Made by a program: the position numbers and the translations under genes. The notes beneath the pieces are model-generated. The model was given only the letters and a program-made list of their open reading frames with translations. It had not been told where the DNA came from and made no database searches. A stretch of 64,000 nucleotides of DNA from Micromonospora sp. WMMA1947 (GTDB taxonomy: Bacteria; Actinomycetota; Actinomycetes; Mycobacteriales; Micromonosporaceae): contig NZ_CP114909.1 of assembly GCF_027497355.1 (NCBI RefSeq), positions 5,972,001-6,036,000 of the forward strand. The letters run 5' to 3'. Of the stretch, positions 1 through 12,622 are shown piece by piece (positions within the stretch are counted from its first letter, which is position 1; every line of letters starts with the position of its first letter).

Positions 1-20
1 CCGCGATGAGGCGGTATGCC

Positions 21-40
21 GGGGCCGGAAGTGCAAGATC
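21..40. repeat. Family-1 palindromic repeat, half copy (window edge)
   Basis: This is one arm of a dispersed palindrome, ending in AAGTGCAAGATC. The same arm occurs at 35073-35095 and, as its reverse complement, at 63008-63026. The partner arm would lie before base 1. It sits downstream of the pyrD stop and next to a G-rich tract, as the other copies sit next to C-rich tracts. Confidence 0.7.
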
Positions 41-51
41 GGCGGGGTGCA

Positions 52-93
52 GGGGGGCGGGGGCGGGGGGCGGGGGGCGGGGTGGGTTGGGGT
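52..93. repeat. G-rich tract after pyrD
   Basis: Runs of four to six G separated by single C or T occur on the plus strand, directly after the pyrD stop. The tract could form a G-quadruplex on the plus strand or C-rich RNA in the pyrD 3' end. No function is shown. It flanks the family-1 palindrome half at 21-40. Confidence 0.6.
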
Positions 94-1106
94 CAGGGTC
101 GGGTGGTTCGGGTGATGGCTCGGGTCAGGGACGGGCCCCGGTAGATGAAGCCGGTGTAGAGCTGGAGCAGGGCGGCGCCGGCGTCGAACATGCGTGTCGC
201 GTCGTCCGGGTCGAGGATGCCGCCCACGCCGATCACCGGTAGCCGCCCGCCGGTCTCGCGGTGTACGAAGGCGACCATCTCCCGGGCCCGGGCGGTCAGC
301 GGCCGGCCGGACAGACCGCCGGCCTCGGCGGCCCGCGCCCGGTCGGCCGGGGCGAGTCCGTCGCGGGCGAGCGTGGTGTTCGTGGCGATGACCCCGGCCG
401 CACCCCGGTCGAGGCACACCTCCAGCAGCTCGGCCACGGCCGGCTCGGTCAGGTCGGGGGCGATCTTCACCAGCACCGGCTTCTCCCCCACCAGCGCGGC
501 GAGCAACGCGTCCAGGTGGGACCGGTCCTGAAGCGACCGCAGTCCGGGGGTGTTCGGTGAGGACACGTTCACCGCGAAGTAGTCGCCGTGCTCCTTGAGC
601 GCCCGGTAGGACGCGAGGTAGTCCTCGACCGCCTCGTCCAGCGGGGTGACCTTGGACTTGCCGAGCGAGATGCCCAGCGGCACGCCGAGCGGGCGCGGCA
701 GGGCGGCCAGCCGGTCCGCGAGCGCCGCCGCGCCCGCGTTGTTGAAGCCCATCCGGTTGATCACGGCTTCGCTGTCGCGCAGCCGGAACAGCCGGGGCCG
801 GGGGTTGCCCGGCTGGGGGTGCGCGGTGACGGTCCCGACCTCGACGAAACCGAAGCCGAGTGCCGGCCAGGCGGGCAACGCGAGTCCGTTCTTGTCCATG
901 CCGGCCGCCAGCCCGACCGGGTTGGGGAAGCGCACCCCGAACACCGTCCGCGGCGCCGCCCGGAAGTACGCCCGCCGCAGCGCCGCGAGGACCGCCGGCC
1001 GCCGCGACACCGCCGCGAGCCGTTCCAGCGTCCACTCGTGCGCGCCCTCGGCGTCCCCGCCCGCGAGCGAGAACAACCGGGGCCGCACCACCTTCTCGAA
1101 GATCAC
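93..1106 (-). CDS. pyrD: Dihydroorotate dehydrogenase (quinone), class 2
   Basis: PyrD oxidises dihydroorotate to orotate using FMN and passes electrons to quinone at the membrane; it is the fourth step of UMP synthesis. The 337-residue length is typical of class 2 enzymes. The N-terminal helical extension is followed by the barrel, with [14 protein letters not shown] near residue 60, the [10 protein letters not shown] catalytic-serine segment, and IGVGGI plus [13 protein letters not shown] at the FMN phosphate site. The start is GTG at 1106. It is the last gene of the minus-strand pyrimidine operon, separated from carB by a 103-bp gap holding a long palindrome (1136-1190). Confidence 0.98.
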   Translation of the reverse strand: MIFEKVVRPRLFSLAGGDAEGAHEWTLERLAAVSRRPAVLAALRRAYFRAAPRTVFGVRFPNPVGLAAGMDKNGLALPAWPALGFGFVEVGTVTAHPQPGNPRPRLFRLRDSEAVINRMGFNNAGAAALADRLAALPRPLGVPLGISLGKSKVTPLDEAVEDYLASYRALKEHGDYFAVNVSSPNTPGLRSLQDRSHLDALLAALVGEKPVLVKIAPDLTEPAVAELLEVCLDRGAAGVIATNTTLARDGLAPADRARAAEAGGLSGRPLTARAREMVAFVHRETGGRLPVIGVGGILDPDDATRMFDAGAALLQLYTGFIYRGPSLTRAITRTTRP

Positions 1107-1135
1107 GCCCCGGCCCCCTGCCCGGCCGGCCCGTT

Positions 1136-1190
1136 GATCATGAGGTTGGCGGCGATGTGGATCTCGATATCCGCCGCCAACCTCATGATC
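1136..1190. repeat. Family-2 palindromic repeat, copy A
   Basis: The arms are GATCATGAGGTTGGCGGCG (1136-1154) and its exact reverse complement (1172-1190), separated by a 17-nt loop. A second copy with the same 19-17-19 layout lies at 63100-63154. It occupies the carB-pyrD gap and would fold into a strong hairpin in the operon mRNA. It has no T-run, so simple intrinsic termination is doubtful. Confidence 0.85.
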
Positions 1191-1209
1191 GGCGCGTGGA
1201 GGCGCGCTG

Positions 1210-4549
<3,340 letters not shown>

Positions 4550-4557
<8 letters not shown>

Positions 4558-5722
4558 TGTCGCGCCCCTCAGTCTGCTTCCGGTCGGGGCCGCCGCCCTC
4601 GATCAGTTCGGCGAAACGGTCGAAGAGGTAGTCCGCGTCGTGCGGGCCGGCCGCCGCCTCGGGGTGGTACTGGACGGTGAAGGCGGGCACGTCCACGGCC
4701 CGCAGCCCCTCGACCACGTTGTCATTGAGGCAGACGTGCGACACCTGGACACCGCCGAACTCGGTCTGGATCACCTGATCCGGCACCACCGCACCGTCCC
4801 CGGCGCCCGGCACCTGCACCGCGAAGCCGTGGTTGTGGCTCGTCACCTCGACCTTGCCGGTGGCCCGGTCGAGCACCGGCTGGTTGATGCCGCGGTGGCC
4901 GTACCCCAGCTTGTAGGTGCCGAAGCCGAGCGCCCGGCCGAGGATCTGGCTGCCGAAGCAGATGCCGAACAGCGGGATCCGCCGGGTCAGCACCTCCCGG
5001 GCCAGCGCCACCGGGCCGTCGGCGGTCGCCGGGTCGCCCGGGCCGGGCGAGAAGAAGACAGCGTCCGCGCCGGTGGCGAGGAGATCCTTGATGGTCGACC
5101 CGGCGGGGAGCACGTGGGTGGTGACGCCGCGGGCGGCGAGCCGGCGGGGCACGTTGCGCTTGATGCCCAGGTCCACCGCGGCCACCGTGAACCGGTGCTC
5201 GCCCTGCGCCTCGACGACGTACGGCTTGGCGGTGGTCACCTCGTCGGACAGGTTCGCGCCGACCATCTGCGGCGAGCGGCGTACCCGCTCCAGCAGCGCG
5301 GCCGGGTCGTCCTCGACGCTGGAGATGCCGACCCGCATCGCGCCGCGCTCACGCAGGTGCCGGGTCAGCGCCCGGGTGTCCACGCCGCTGATGCCGACCA
5401 CGCCCTCGGCGGCGAGCCGGTCCTCCAGGCCGCCGGTGGCCCGCCAGTTGGAGCTGATCCGGGCCGGGTCGCGCACCACGTACCCGGCCACCCAGATCCG
5501 GTCGGACTCGTCGTCCTCGCCGTTGACGCCGGTGTTGCCGATGTGCGGCGCGGTCTGCACCACCACCTGCCGGTGGTACGAGGGGTCGGTGAGCGTCTCC
5601 TGGTAGCCGGTCATGCCGGTGTTGAAGACCGCCTCGCCGAAGGTCTCCCCGACGCTGCCGTACGCCTCGCCGTGGAACGTGCGCCCGTCCTCGAGGACGA
5701 GAATTGCAGGCCGTCGCTTCAC
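4550..5722 (-). CDS. carA: Carbamoyl-phosphate synthase small subunit
   Basis: CarA is the glutamine amidotransferase subunit that hydrolyses glutamine and delivers ammonia to CarB. The 390 residues comprise an N-terminal CPSase domain ([15 protein letters not shown]) and a C-terminal class I GATase with the nucleophile in [17 protein letters not shown] and the His/Glu pair in VQYHPEA. The GTG start at 5722 follows a GAAAGG ribosome binding site that belongs to a repeated 50-bp linker (5731-5780). It lies downstream of pyrC and overlaps carB. Confidence 0.99.
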
Positions 5723-5730
5723 TGTGCCCG

Positions 5731-5780
5731 CCTTTCGTTCGCGACTGCGGGACTCCGCTCCGCTGCGTTCCTCGCGCTCA
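5731..5780 (-). repeat. 50-bp intercistronic linker repeat, copy 1 (pyrC/carA)
   Basis: Read on the minus strand, it begins with the TGA stop of pyrC and ends with GAAAGG, the apparent ribosome binding site of carA. It matches 14214-14263 (aroC/aroK) at 48 of 50 positions, in the same orientation. Both gene pairs are exactly 55 nt apart. Confidence 0.85.
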
Positions 5781-7055
5781 CTTAACAGCCTTTCCGTCCA
5801 GGACCGTCGGCTCGCCGCGCAGGAAGGTCGCCACGATGCGACCCGGCAGCGTCATGCGGGCGTACGGGGTGTTGCGACTGCGACTGGCCAGTTCCGCCGG
5901 TTCGATGACGCGACGGACGGCCGGGTCGACAAGGGTCAGGTTGGCCGGTACGCCGGGCGCCGGGTCGAGGCCGTGCCCGGTCAGTCCGGCGATCCGGGCC
6001 GGGGTGCGGGACATCCGCTCGGCGATCAGGTCCCAGCGGGGGCCGAACACGTCGAGCGCGATGGACAGCGCGGTCTCCAGGCCGAGCATGCCCGGCCGGG
6101 CGTACGCCCACTCGCACTCCTTGTCCTCCACGGCGTGCGGCGCGTGGTCGGTGGCGATGATGTCGATCACGCCCTCGGCCAGCGCCTCCCGCAGCGCGGC
6201 GATGTCGGCGGCGGTGCGCAACGGCGGGTTGACCTTGAAGACCGGGTCGTAGCTCTCCGCCTTCTCATCCGTGAGCAGCAGGTGGTGCGGCGTCACCTCG
6301 GCGGTGACCCGTACCCCGCGGGCCTTGGCCTGGCGCAGCACCTCGACGCTGCCGGCGGTGGAGACGTGGCAGACGTGCAGGCGGCTGCCCACGTGCTCGG
6401 CGAGCAGCACGTCCCGGGCGATGATCGCCTCCTCGGCGACGGCCGGCCAGCCGGTCAGGCCGAGGCGGGTCGACACCTCGCCCTCGTGCATCTGCGCGCC
6501 CTCGGTCAGCCGGGGCTCCTCGGCGTGCTGGGCGATCACGCCGTCGAACGCCTTGACGTACTCCAGCGCCCGGCGCATCAGCCGCGGGTCGGACACGCAG
6601 TGCCCGTCGTCGGAGAAGATCCGCACCCCGGCGGCCGAGTCGGCCATCGCGCCCAGTTCGGCCAGGCGCTCGCCGGCCAGCCCGACGGTGACCGCGCCGA
6701 TCGGCTGCACGTCGACCAGGCCGGCCTCCCGGCCGAGCCGCCAGACCTGCTCGACCACGCCCGCGGTGTCCGCGACCGGCGAGGTGTTCGCCATCGCGCA
6801 CACCGCCGTGTAGCCGCCGAGCGCCGCCGCCCGGGAACCGGACTCGACGGTCTCGGCGTCCTCCCGGCCGGGCTCGCGCAGGTGGGTGTGCAGGTCGACC
6901 AGGCCGGGCAGCGCGACCAGGCCGCTCCCGTCGATGACAGTGGCGTCGTCCGCGACGAGCCCGCGGCCCGTCTCGGCCACCACGCCGTCGCGGATGAGCA
7001 GGTCGGTCGGCTCGCCGCCGACGATGCTGACGCTTCTGATGAGGTACGCGGTCAC
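5778..7055 (-). CDS. pyrC: Dihydroorotase (type I)
   Basis: PyrC cyclises carbamoyl-aspartate to dihydroorotate, the third pyrimidine step. The 425-residue amidohydrolase has the metal-binding [10 protein letters not shown] motif near residue 58, the substrate-loop [19 protein letters not shown] and the catalytic ATDHAPH region, as expected of long type I enzymes. The GTG start at 7055 overlaps the pyrB stop (GTGA), a sign of translational coupling. Its TGA stop is the first part of a repeated intercistronic linker shared with aroC. Confidence 0.98.
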   Translation of the reverse strand: MTAYLIRSVSIVGGEPTDLLIRDGVVAETGRGLVADDATVIDGSGLVALPGLVDLHTHLREPGREDAETVESGSRAAALGGYTAVCAMANTSPVADTAGVVEQVWRLGREAGLVDVQPIGAVTVGLAGERLAELGAMADSAAGVRIFSDDGHCVSDPRLMRRALEYVKAFDGVIAQHAEEPRLTEGAQMHEGEVSTRLGLTGWPAVAEEAIIARDVLLAEHVGSRLHVCHVSTAGSVEVLRQAKARGVRVTAEVTPHHLLLTDEKAESYDPVFKVNPPLRTAADIAALREALAEGVIDIIATDHAPHAVEDKECEWAYARPGMLGLETALSIALDVFGPRWDLIAERMSRTPARIAGLTGHGLDPAPGVPANLTLVDPAVRRVIEPAELASRSRNTPYARMTLPGRIVATFLRGEPTVLDGKAVK

Positions 7056-7978
7056 CGGTTGTTCCCTCCGAGCAGCAGGTAGAGCACGGCCATCCGCACG
7101 GAGACCCCGTTGGCGACCTGTTCGACGATGGTGGAGCGGGGCGAGTCGGCCACCTCGGGCGTGATCTCCATCCCCCGGTTCATCGGGCCGGGGTGCATGA
7201 CGATCGCGTGCTCGGGCAGCCGGCGCATGCGCGGCCCGTCGAGCCCGTAGCGGCGGGCGTACTCGCGGGCCGACGGGAAGTAGGAGTCACCCATCCGCTC
7301 GCGCTGCACCCGTAGCATCATCACCACGTCCACATCTGGGAGAACGGCGTCGAGGTCGTAACAGACGTCGGTGCCGGGTGCCAGAGCGGCGGCGATGTCG
7401 ACCGGGATGAGCGTGGGCGGGCCGACCAGTGTGACCTTCGCGCCGAGCGTGGACAGCAGCAGCACGTTCGAGCGGGCCACCCGGGAGTGCAGCACGTCGC
7501 CGACGATCGCCACGTGCAGGCCGTCGAGCCGGCCCAGCCGGGACCGCATCGTGTACGCGTCGAGCAGCGCCTGGGTGGGGTGCTCGTGGGTGCCGTCACC
7601 GGCGTTTACGACCGACCCGTCCACCCACTCGGCGAGCCGGTGCGGGGCGCCGGAGGCGGGGTGCCGGACGACCACCGCGTCCGCGCCCATGGCCTGGAGC
7701 GTGAGCGCGGTGTCCTTCAGGCTCTCCCCCTTGGCCACGCTGGAGCCCTTGGCGGAGAAGTTGATCACGTCGGCGCTGAGCCGCTTGGCAGCCGCCTCGA
7801 ACGAGATCCGGGTCCGGGTGGAGTCCTCGTAGAAGAGGTTGACCACGGTGCGCCCGCGCAGCGCGGGCAGCTTCTTGACCTCGCGCCCGGCCACCGTCGC
7901 CATCTCCGCGGCGGTGTCCAGGACCAGGGTGGCGGTGCCGGCGTCCAGATCGGCGCCGGAGAGCAGGTGCCGGATCAT
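7052..7978 (-). CDS. pyrB: Aspartate carbamoyltransferase catalytic subunit
   Basis: PyrB transfers the carbamoyl group to aspartate, the committed pyrimidine step. The 308 residues show the carbamoyl-phosphate loop STRTRISFE near residue 52, the HPTQALLD motif and the [13 protein letters not shown] aspartate domain motif ([11 protein letters not shown]). No regulatory pyrI gene is adjacent, as usual in actinobacteria, where PyrR controls the operon. The ATG start overlaps the pyrR stop by ATGA, and the pyrC start overlaps its own stop. Confidence 0.99.
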   Translation of the reverse strand: MIRHLLSGADLDAGTATLVLDTAAEMATVAGREVKKLPALRGRTVVNLFYEDSTRTRISFEAAAKRLSADVINFSAKGSSVAKGESLKDTALTLQAMGADAVVVRHPASGAPHRLAEWVDGSVVNAGDGTHEHPTQALLDAYTMRSRLGRLDGLHVAIVGDVLHSRVARSNVLLLSTLGAKVTLVGPPTLIPVDIAAALAPGTDVCYDLDAVLPDVDVVMMLRVQRERMGDSYFPSAREYARRYGLDGPRMRRLPEHAIVMHPGPMNRGMEITPEVADSPRSTIVEQVANGVSVRMAVLYLLLGGNNR

Positions 7979-8559
7979 GCGGATGTACCCCCGTACAACT
8001 TGACCTCGTCCGTGCCGTCGGTCTCGGCGAGGGTGACCTTGACGTTCTCGGCCAGCGCGGTGGGGATGTTCTTGCCGACGTAGTCGGCGCGGATCGGCAG
8101 CTGGCGGTGGCCGCGGTCGACCAGGACCGCGAGCTGCACGGACGCCGGGCGGCCGACGTCGCTGAGCGCGTCCAGCGCGGCCCGCACGGTGCGGCCGGAG
8201 AACAGCACGTCGTCGACGAGGATCACCCGCTTGCCGTCGATCCCGCCGGGCGGCAGGTCGGTCGGACCGACCGCGCGGGTGGCGTGCCGGCGCAGGTCGT
8301 CGCGGTAGAGCGTGATGTCGAGCACGCCGACCGGGACGGTGACGTCCTCGAAGGTGCTGATCCGGGCCGCCAGGCGGTGCGCCAGCGGCACGCCCCGGGT
8401 GGGGATGCCCAGCAGCACGGTGTCGGCGGCGCCCTGGGTCTTCTCCAGGATCTGGTGAGCGATGCGGTCGACCACCCGCGACACGTCCGCTGCGGTGAGG
8501 ATCACCTTCACCGAGGGTTGTCGCGGCGGCGACGAGTGGGCAGCCGGTGGGTAGGCCAC
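7975..8559 (-). CDS. pyrR: PyrR bifunctional regulator / uracil phosphoribosyltransferase
   Basis: PyrR binds pyr mRNA in a uridine-nucleotide-dependent way and represses the operon; many homologues also have weak UPRTase activity. With the GTG at 8559 the product is 194 residues, close to the family length. That start follows GGAAGGAGG; the frame continues 31 codons further upstream but that stretch has no ribosome binding site and runs through the leader hairpin. The PRPP motif [17 protein letters not shown] is near residue 115. It is the first gene of the operon, and its ribosome binding site abuts a PyrR-type RNA element (8566-8603). Confidence 0.96.
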   Translation of the reverse strand: MAYPPAAHSSPPRQPSVKVILTAADVSRVVDRIAHQILEKTQGAADTVLLGIPTRGVPLAHRLAARISTFEDVTVPVGVLDITLYRDDLRRHATRAVGPTDLPPGGIDGKRVILVDDVLFSGRTVRAALDALSDVGRPASVQLAVLVDRGHRQLPIRADYVGKNIPTALAENVKVTLAETDGTDEVKLYGGTSA

Positions 8560-8565
8560 GGCGGA

Positions 8566-8603
8566 CCTCCTTCCCCGCCTCACGGGACGGGTCGTTAAAG
8601 GAC
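8566..8603 (-). promoter_or_regulatory. PyrR-binding leader hairpin overlapping the pyrR ribosome binding site
   Basis: On the minus strand, GTCCTTTAACGAC is followed by TCCCGTGAGGCG and then AAGGAGG. The TCCnGnGAGG core matches the known PyrR binding loop, and the flanking CCCGTC/GCGGG bases can pair. Because the loop sits immediately before the ribosome binding site, control is probably translational, as described for mycobacterial pyrR, rather than by termination. A TAACGT -10-like hexamer lies at 8656-8661. Confidence 0.8.
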
Positions 8604-8764
8604 GTCTGGTCTGCTCCGGCAGGCCCGCGCGGGGCCCAGACCGGGGCTTCACGCCACGTTACCAGCGGTCACCGGGCCACCCGCCGCCGGTCCTGACCTG
8701 CTGGTCAGCCCGGAGAAATGCGGACAAGCCACACGTGGGTGCCGGACCTCGTGGACAGCAACAC

Positions 8765-8806
8765 TTGACCACTTGTCGCAATCCCCGTACCGTCACGCTC
8801 CGTAGC
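8765..8806 (+). promoter_or_regulatory. bldD promoter with candidate BldD autoregulatory box
   Basis: TTGACC (8765-8770) and TACCGT (8788-8793) are separated by 17 bp, a good housekeeping sigma promoter. Overlapping the -10 box and the likely start point, 8792-8806 matches seven of nine defined positions of the published BldD box nTnACnCWGnGTnAn. The leader to the ATG would be about 45 nt. Confidence 0.7.
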
Positions 8807-8845
8807 GATAGCTCGGAGAACCCGAACAGCACTGGGAGTGTCCGA

Positions 8846-9334
8846 ATGCCCTCTGAATACGCCAAGTCGCTGGGCGCCCGCCTGCGCTCCATCCGCCAGC
8901 AGCAGGGCCTGTCCCTGCAGGGGGTGGAGGAGAAGTCGAACGGGCGGTGGAAGGCCGTGGTGGTCGGCTCGTACGAGCGCGGCGACCGCGCCGTCACCGT
9001 GTCCCGCCTGGCGGAGCTGGCCGACTTCTACCGCGTTCCCGTCTCGGAGCTGCTGCCCGACGGCAGCGGGGTGCGTCACGAGCCCACCAGCAAGATCGTG
9101 CTGGACCTGGAGCGGCTCTACGACGAGGCCTCCGAGGACCTCGCGTACGTGGCCCGCTACGCGCGCGCCATCCAGCAGCAGCGCGGCGACTACAACGGCC
9201 GGGTGCTCTCCATCCGCGCCGACGACCTGCGCGCCCTCGCGATCGTGTACGACGCCTCGCCGTCGGGCCTGATCGAGCGGCTGACCGAGCACGGCGTGCT
9301 GGTCGCCGACCCGCGGGCGTTCTTCGCGTCCTGA
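8846..9334 (+). CDS. bldD: BldD, c-di-GMP-dependent developmental regulator
   Basis: BldD represses sporulation genes during vegetative growth when dimerised by tetrameric c-di-GMP. The 162-residue product has an N-terminal XRE-type HTH (SLGARLRSIRQQQGLSLQGVEE, roughly 8-70) and a C-terminal effector domain. The ligand signature RXD-X8-RXXD is intact as RGD (113-115) and RADD (124-127). The ATG at 8846 gives the family N-terminus MPSEYAKSLGARL; the frame extends upstream through the promoter, so the longer reading is rejected. It diverges from the pyr operon and converges on nusB across a shared terminator. Confidence 0.97.
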   Translation: MPSEYAKSLGARLRSIRQQQGLSLQGVEEKSNGRWKAVVVGSYERGDRAVTVSRLAELADFYRVPVSELLPDGSGVRHEPTSKIVLDLERLYDEASEDLAYVARYARAIQQQRGDYNGRVLSIRADDLRALAIVYDASPSGLIERLTEHGVLVADPRAFFAS

Positions 9335-9350
9335 CACCCCGTACGACAGA

Positions 9351-9380
9351 AAGGGCCCGTGCCTACCGGCACGGGCCCTT
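9351..9380. terminator. Bidirectional terminator between bldD and nusB
   Basis: Perfect 13-bp arms AAGGGCCCGTGCC and GGCACGGGCCCTT surround a 4-nt loop. The arms begin and end in A/T, so each strand gives a GC-rich hairpin ending in Ts. The genes on either side converge. Confidence 0.85.
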
Positions 9381-9395
9381 CGTCGTCGCGGCGCG

Positions 9396-9830
9396 TCAGC
9401 GCGTGGCGTACTCGGCGATCCGGCCGAGGATGCCGTTGAGGAAGCGGGGCGAGTCGTCGGTAGACATCTGCCGGGCCAGCTCCACGGCCTCGCTGATCGC
9501 CACCGCGTCGTCGATCTCATCGACGTAGAGCAGCTCGTACACGGCGATCCGGGCCAGGTTGCGGTCGACCACGGGCATCCGCTCCAGCGTCCACCCCTCG
9601 GCGTAGCTGGCGATCGTCTCGTCGATCCGGTCGAGGTGCGCCGCCACGCCCTCGACCAGCCCGACCGCGTAGCCGAGGTGGTCGGGGCGCGGCTGCTCGA
9701 TCCGTTCCAGGTAACCGGCGAGCACCTCGACCGGCGGGCGGTCCCGCAGGTCGGCCTCGAAGAGCACGTCCAGCGCCCGCTTGCGCGCCTTGCGGCGCGC
9801 CGGCATCTGCTGCTTGGGGCCCTCGGCCAT
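9396..9830 (-). CDS. nusB: Transcription antitermination protein NusB
   Basis: NusB binds boxA RNA with S10 (NusE) in the antitermination complex used for rRNA transcription. The 144-residue all-helical protein begins with ARRKARKRALDVLFEADLRDR and carries the family segments YAVGLVEGV and RNLARIAVYELLYVDEIDDAVAISEAVELAR. The ATG start shares its A with the efp TGA stop (TGATG), implying coupled translation. It is the last gene of the aro-efp-nusB run. Confidence 0.97.
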   Translation of the reverse strand: MAEGPKQQMPARRKARKRALDVLFEADLRDRPPVEVLAGYLERIEQPRPDHLGYAVGLVEGVAAHLDRIDETIASYAEGWTLERMPVVDRNLARIAVYELLYVDEIDDAVAISEAVELARQMSTDDSPRFLNGILGRIAEYATR

Positions 9831-10387
9831 CAGGCTCGGCCGAGGTAACGGCCGTCGCGGGTGTCGACCTTGATCTTCTCACCGGTGGTGATGAACAGCG
9901 GCACCTGCACTGTGGCGCCGGTCTCGACGGTGGCCGGCTTGTTGCCGCCGGTCGACCGGTCGCCCTGCAGGCCCGGCTCGGTGTAGGTGACCTCGAGCAC
10001 GACCGAGGTCGGCAGCTCGATGTACAGCGGCACGCTCTCGTGGGTGGCGACTGTCGCCTCGGCCTCGGGGAGGAGGTAGTTGGCGGCCTCGCCGACGGTG
10101 CCGCCGGGGACGGTGATCTGGTCGAACGTCTCCAGATCCATGAAGACGTAGTCCTCGCCGTCGGCGTACAGGTACTGCATGGTGCGCTTGTCCACGGTCG
10201 CGGTCTCGACCTTGGTGCCCGCGTTGAAGGTCTTGTCGACCACCTTGCCGGACAGCACGTTCTTCAGCGTGGTGCGCACGAAGGCACCACCCTTACCGGG
10301 CTTGACGTGCTGGAACTCGACGACGGCCCACAGCTCGCCGTCCAGGTTGAGTACCAGGCCGTTCTTCAGGTCGTTGGTGGTGGCCAT
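9830..10387 (-). CDS. efp: Elongation factor P
   Basis: EF-P binds between the ribosomal P and E sites and relieves stalling at polyproline stretches. The 185-residue protein has the three OB-like domains. The domain I loop reads [10 protein letters not shown], with Lys at the position modified or left bare in different lineages, and domain III ends in [26 protein letters not shown]. This is relevant to the proteome here: the window also encodes a 1,094-residue protein full of PP and PPP motifs (21761-25045). An 86-bp gap from aroQ holds a possible -10 TAGACT. Confidence 0.98.
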   Translation of the reverse strand: MATTNDLKNGLVLNLDGELWAVVEFQHVKPGKGGAFVRTTLKNVLSGKVVDKTFNAGTKVETATVDKRTMQYLYADGEDYVFMDLETFDQITVPGGTVGEAANYLLPEAEATVATHESVPLYIELPTSVVLEVTYTEPGLQGDRSTGGNKPATVETGATVQVPLFITTGEKIKVDTRDGRYLGRA

Positions 10388-10473
10388 TTCCTGCCTTGAT
10401 CATCAATTGGCGGACAGACCGTCCAAGTCTACTCGCTCTGTCGAATCGGACTCGCGCCGCGCGACGGACCGGC

Positions 10474-10914
10474 TCAGGCGCCCGCGGCGAGCCGGGCGGC
10501 CAGATGCTGCAGCGCCAGCCGGTAGCCGTCCACGCCCAGGCCGCAGATCACCCCGGTGGCCACCGCGGACACCACCGAGTGGTGCCGGAACTCCTCCCGG
10601 GCGTGGATGTTCGAGATGTGCACCTCGACCAGCGGGCCGCGCAGCATGGCGCAGGCGTCCCGCACCGCGATCGAGTAGTGCGACCAGGCGGCCGGGTTGA
10701 GCACCACCGCCGCCGCCTCGTCGGCCGCCTCGTGCAGCCAGGCGAGCATCTCGTGCTCGGCGTCGGTCTGCCGGACCACCACGTCCAGGCCCAGCTCCCG
10801 GCCGTGCCGCTCGCAGTCGGCCACGAGCTGGGCGTAGCTGGTCACCCCGTACACGTCGACCTGGCGGGTGCCGAGGCGGCCCAGGTTCGGCCCGTTGAGC
10901 ACGTACACCCTCAC
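10474..10914 (-). CDS. aroQ: 3-Dehydroquinate dehydratase, type II
   Basis: AroQ removes water from 3-dehydroquinate, the third shikimate step. The 146 residues show type II hallmarks: [14 protein letters not shown] with the catalytic-loop region at the N-terminus, [34 protein letters not shown] and [15 protein letters not shown]. The GTG start at 10914 overlaps the aroB stop as GTGA; upstream in-frame codons belong to a shadow of aroB. It lies between aroB and efp. Confidence 0.97.
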   Translation of the reverse strand: MRVYVLNGPNLGRLGTRQVDVYGVTSYAQLVADCERHGRELGLDVVVRQTDAEHEMLAWLHEAADEAAAVVLNPAAWSHYSIAVRDACAMLRGPLVEVHISNIHAREEFRHHSVVSAVATGVICGLGVDGYRLALQHLAARLAAGA

Positions 10915-11987
10915 GAGCTGATCTCCGCGTACGCGGCGGCGAGCAGGTCGTCCGACGGCGCCTCCAGGATCGCCGGGCGGGCCAGCCCGTCGAGCACCAC
11001 GAACCGCAGCCGGCTGCCACGGGCCTTCTTGTCCACCCGCATCGCGGCGAGCAGCTCCGGCCAGGCGTCGGCCCGGTAGCCGGTGGGCAGGTCGAGCGCG
11101 GTCAGCACCCGGCGGTGCCGCTCGGCGTCGGCCGCGTCGAGGCGCCCGGCGAGCCGGGCCAGCGTGGCCGCGTACACCAGGCCGACCGCGACCGCGTGGC
11201 CGTGCCGCCAGCGGTACCCCTCCACCTTCTCGATCGCGTGCGCCAGCGTGTGCCCGTAGTTGAGCACCTCGCGTACCCCGGATTCGCGCAGGTCCCCGCC
11301 GACCACGTCGGCCTTCACGCGGACCGCGCGCTCGACCAGTTCCCGCAGCACCGGCCCGGCCGGGTCGAGCGCGGCGGCCGGGTCCCGCTCGACCAGGTCG
11401 AGGATGACCGGGTCGGCGATGAACCCGCACTTGACCACCTCGGCCATCCCGGCGGCCAGGTCGGCCGGGGGCAGGCTGTCCAGCGTCGCCAGGTCGGCCA
11501 GCACGCCGGCCGGCGGGTGGAACGCGCCGACCAGGTTCTTGCCGGCGGCGGTGTTGATGCCGGTCTTGCCGCCCACGGCGGCGTCGACCATGCCGAGCAG
11601 CGACGTGGCGACCGGCACCCAGCGCACGCCGCGCAGCCAGGTGGCCGCGACGAAGCCGGCCAGGTCGGTGACCGCGCCGCCGCCCACGCCGACCACCGCG
11701 TCGGTACGGGTGAACCCGGCGTCGCCGAGCCGGTCCCAGCAGGCCGCCGCCACGTCGACGTGTTTGCCCGCCTCGGCGTCCGGCACCTCGATCAGCAGCG
11801 GCGTCACGCCGCCCTCGCGGACCGCGTCGGCGAGCCGGTCGGCGAGCGCCTTGAGCGGCGGCGCGTGCAGGAAGGCCACCCGCTCGGCGCCCGGCAGCAG
11901 CACCGGCGGCGGGTCCAGCAGGTCACGTCCCACCAGCACGTCGTACGGCCGCTCGCCGCCGACCGGGATCCGGGTCACCTCGTCCAT
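10911..11987 (-). CDS. aroB: 3-Dehydroquinate synthase
   Basis: AroB converts DAHP to 3-dehydroquinate using NAD and a divalent metal. The 358 residues contain [23 protein letters not shown] near 95, the [21 protein letters not shown] segment, the metal-site EVVKCGFI and [12 protein letters not shown]. The ATG at 11987 is preceded by TAGGCT 7 nt upstream and no clear ribosome binding site, so the mRNA is probably leaderless. It is cut off from aroK by two plus-strand genes, which fits the need for its own promoter. Confidence 0.97.
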   Translation of the reverse strand: MDEVTRIPVGGERPYDVLVGRDLLDPPPVLLPGAERVAFLHAPPLKALADRLADAVREGGVTPLLIEVPDAEAGKHVDVAAACWDRLGDAGFTRTDAVVGVGGGAVTDLAGFVAATWLRGVRWVPVATSLLGMVDAAVGGKTGINTAAGKNLVGAFHPPAGVLADLATLDSLPPADLAAGMAEVVKCGFIADPVILDLVERDPAAALDPAGPVLRELVERAVRVKADVVGGDLRESGVREVLNYGHTLAHAIEKVEGYRWRHGHAVAVGLVYAATLARLAGRLDAADAERHRRVLTALDLPTGYRADAWPELLAAMRVDKKARGSRLRFVVLDGLARPAILEAPSDDLLAAAYAEISS

Positions 11988-11994
11988 CGCGGGC

Positions 11995-12000
11995 AGCCTA
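11995..12000 (-). promoter_or_regulatory. Leaderless -10 box for aroB
   Basis: TAGGCT on the minus strand ends 7 nt before the aroB ATG, with no Shine-Dalgarno sequence between them. No -35 hexamer is recognisable. Confidence 0.55.
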
Positions 12001-12079
12001 GTCCAGCGCGCCGCCCTCGCGCGGCCGTTGTCCACTGGCTGGGTGTTTGCCCGGCCGCACCGCGGGTAGGGCGGCCGGA

Positions 12080-12622
12080 ATGAGCGAGACGACGGCACAG
12101 GAGACCCGACAAGAGTCCGCGACGAGCATCCGGCTGCCCGCCACGATCCTCGGTGTCGGGCTGGGCGGCTTCGTCGACGGCATCGTCCTGCACCAGGTGC
12201 TCCAGTGGCACCACCTGCTCAGCAGCACCGGCAGTGACCGGGTCGGCATCCGCGAGTACCCGGTGGACACCGTGCCCGGGTTGCAGATGAACACGCTCTG
12301 GGACGGCCTGTTCCACGTGGTCACCTGGGTGGCGGTGCTGACCGGCCTGGCCCTGCTCTACTCCCGGGTGACCGGTTCCCGGGGCCGGCTGTGGCGCTCG
12401 CCGATGCTGTGGGGCTGGGCGCTGATCGGCTGGGGCCTGTTCAACCTGGTCGAGGGCATCATCGACCACCACCTGCTCGGCATCCACCACGTGCGCAGCG
12501 GCCCGAACCAGCTCTGGTGGGACCTCGGGTTCCTCGCCCTCGGCGTGGTGCTGATCGCCGTCGGCTGGGCGATCCAGCGCCGGGCCAAGGGCGTCGACCT
12601 CTGCGCGCCGGAGCGCCGGTGA
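12080..12622 (+). CDS. DUF2243 family multi-pass membrane protein
   Basis: The function is not established. The 180-residue protein starts [11 protein letters not shown] and has about four membrane segments (near 24-45, 70-92, 105-125 and 145-165). His-rich motifs flank them: [19 protein letters not shown] and [14 protein letters not shown]. The family occurs beside CtaG-like copper or oxidase-assembly genes, and here the stop overlaps the ctaG start as GTGA, so the two are almost certainly co-translated. The start was chosen at 12080 because the 11 upstream in-frame codons are arginine-glycine rich and overlap the divergent aroB promoter region. Confidence 0.85.
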   Translation: MSETTAQETRQESATSIRLPATILGVGLGGFVDGIVLHQVLQWHHLLSSTGSDRVGIREYPVDTVPGLQMNTLWDGLFHVVTWVAVLTGLALLYSRVTGSRGRLWRSPMLWGWALIGWGLFNLVEGIIDHHLLGIHHVRSGPNQLWWDLGFLALGVVLIAVGWAIQRRAKGVDLCAPERR

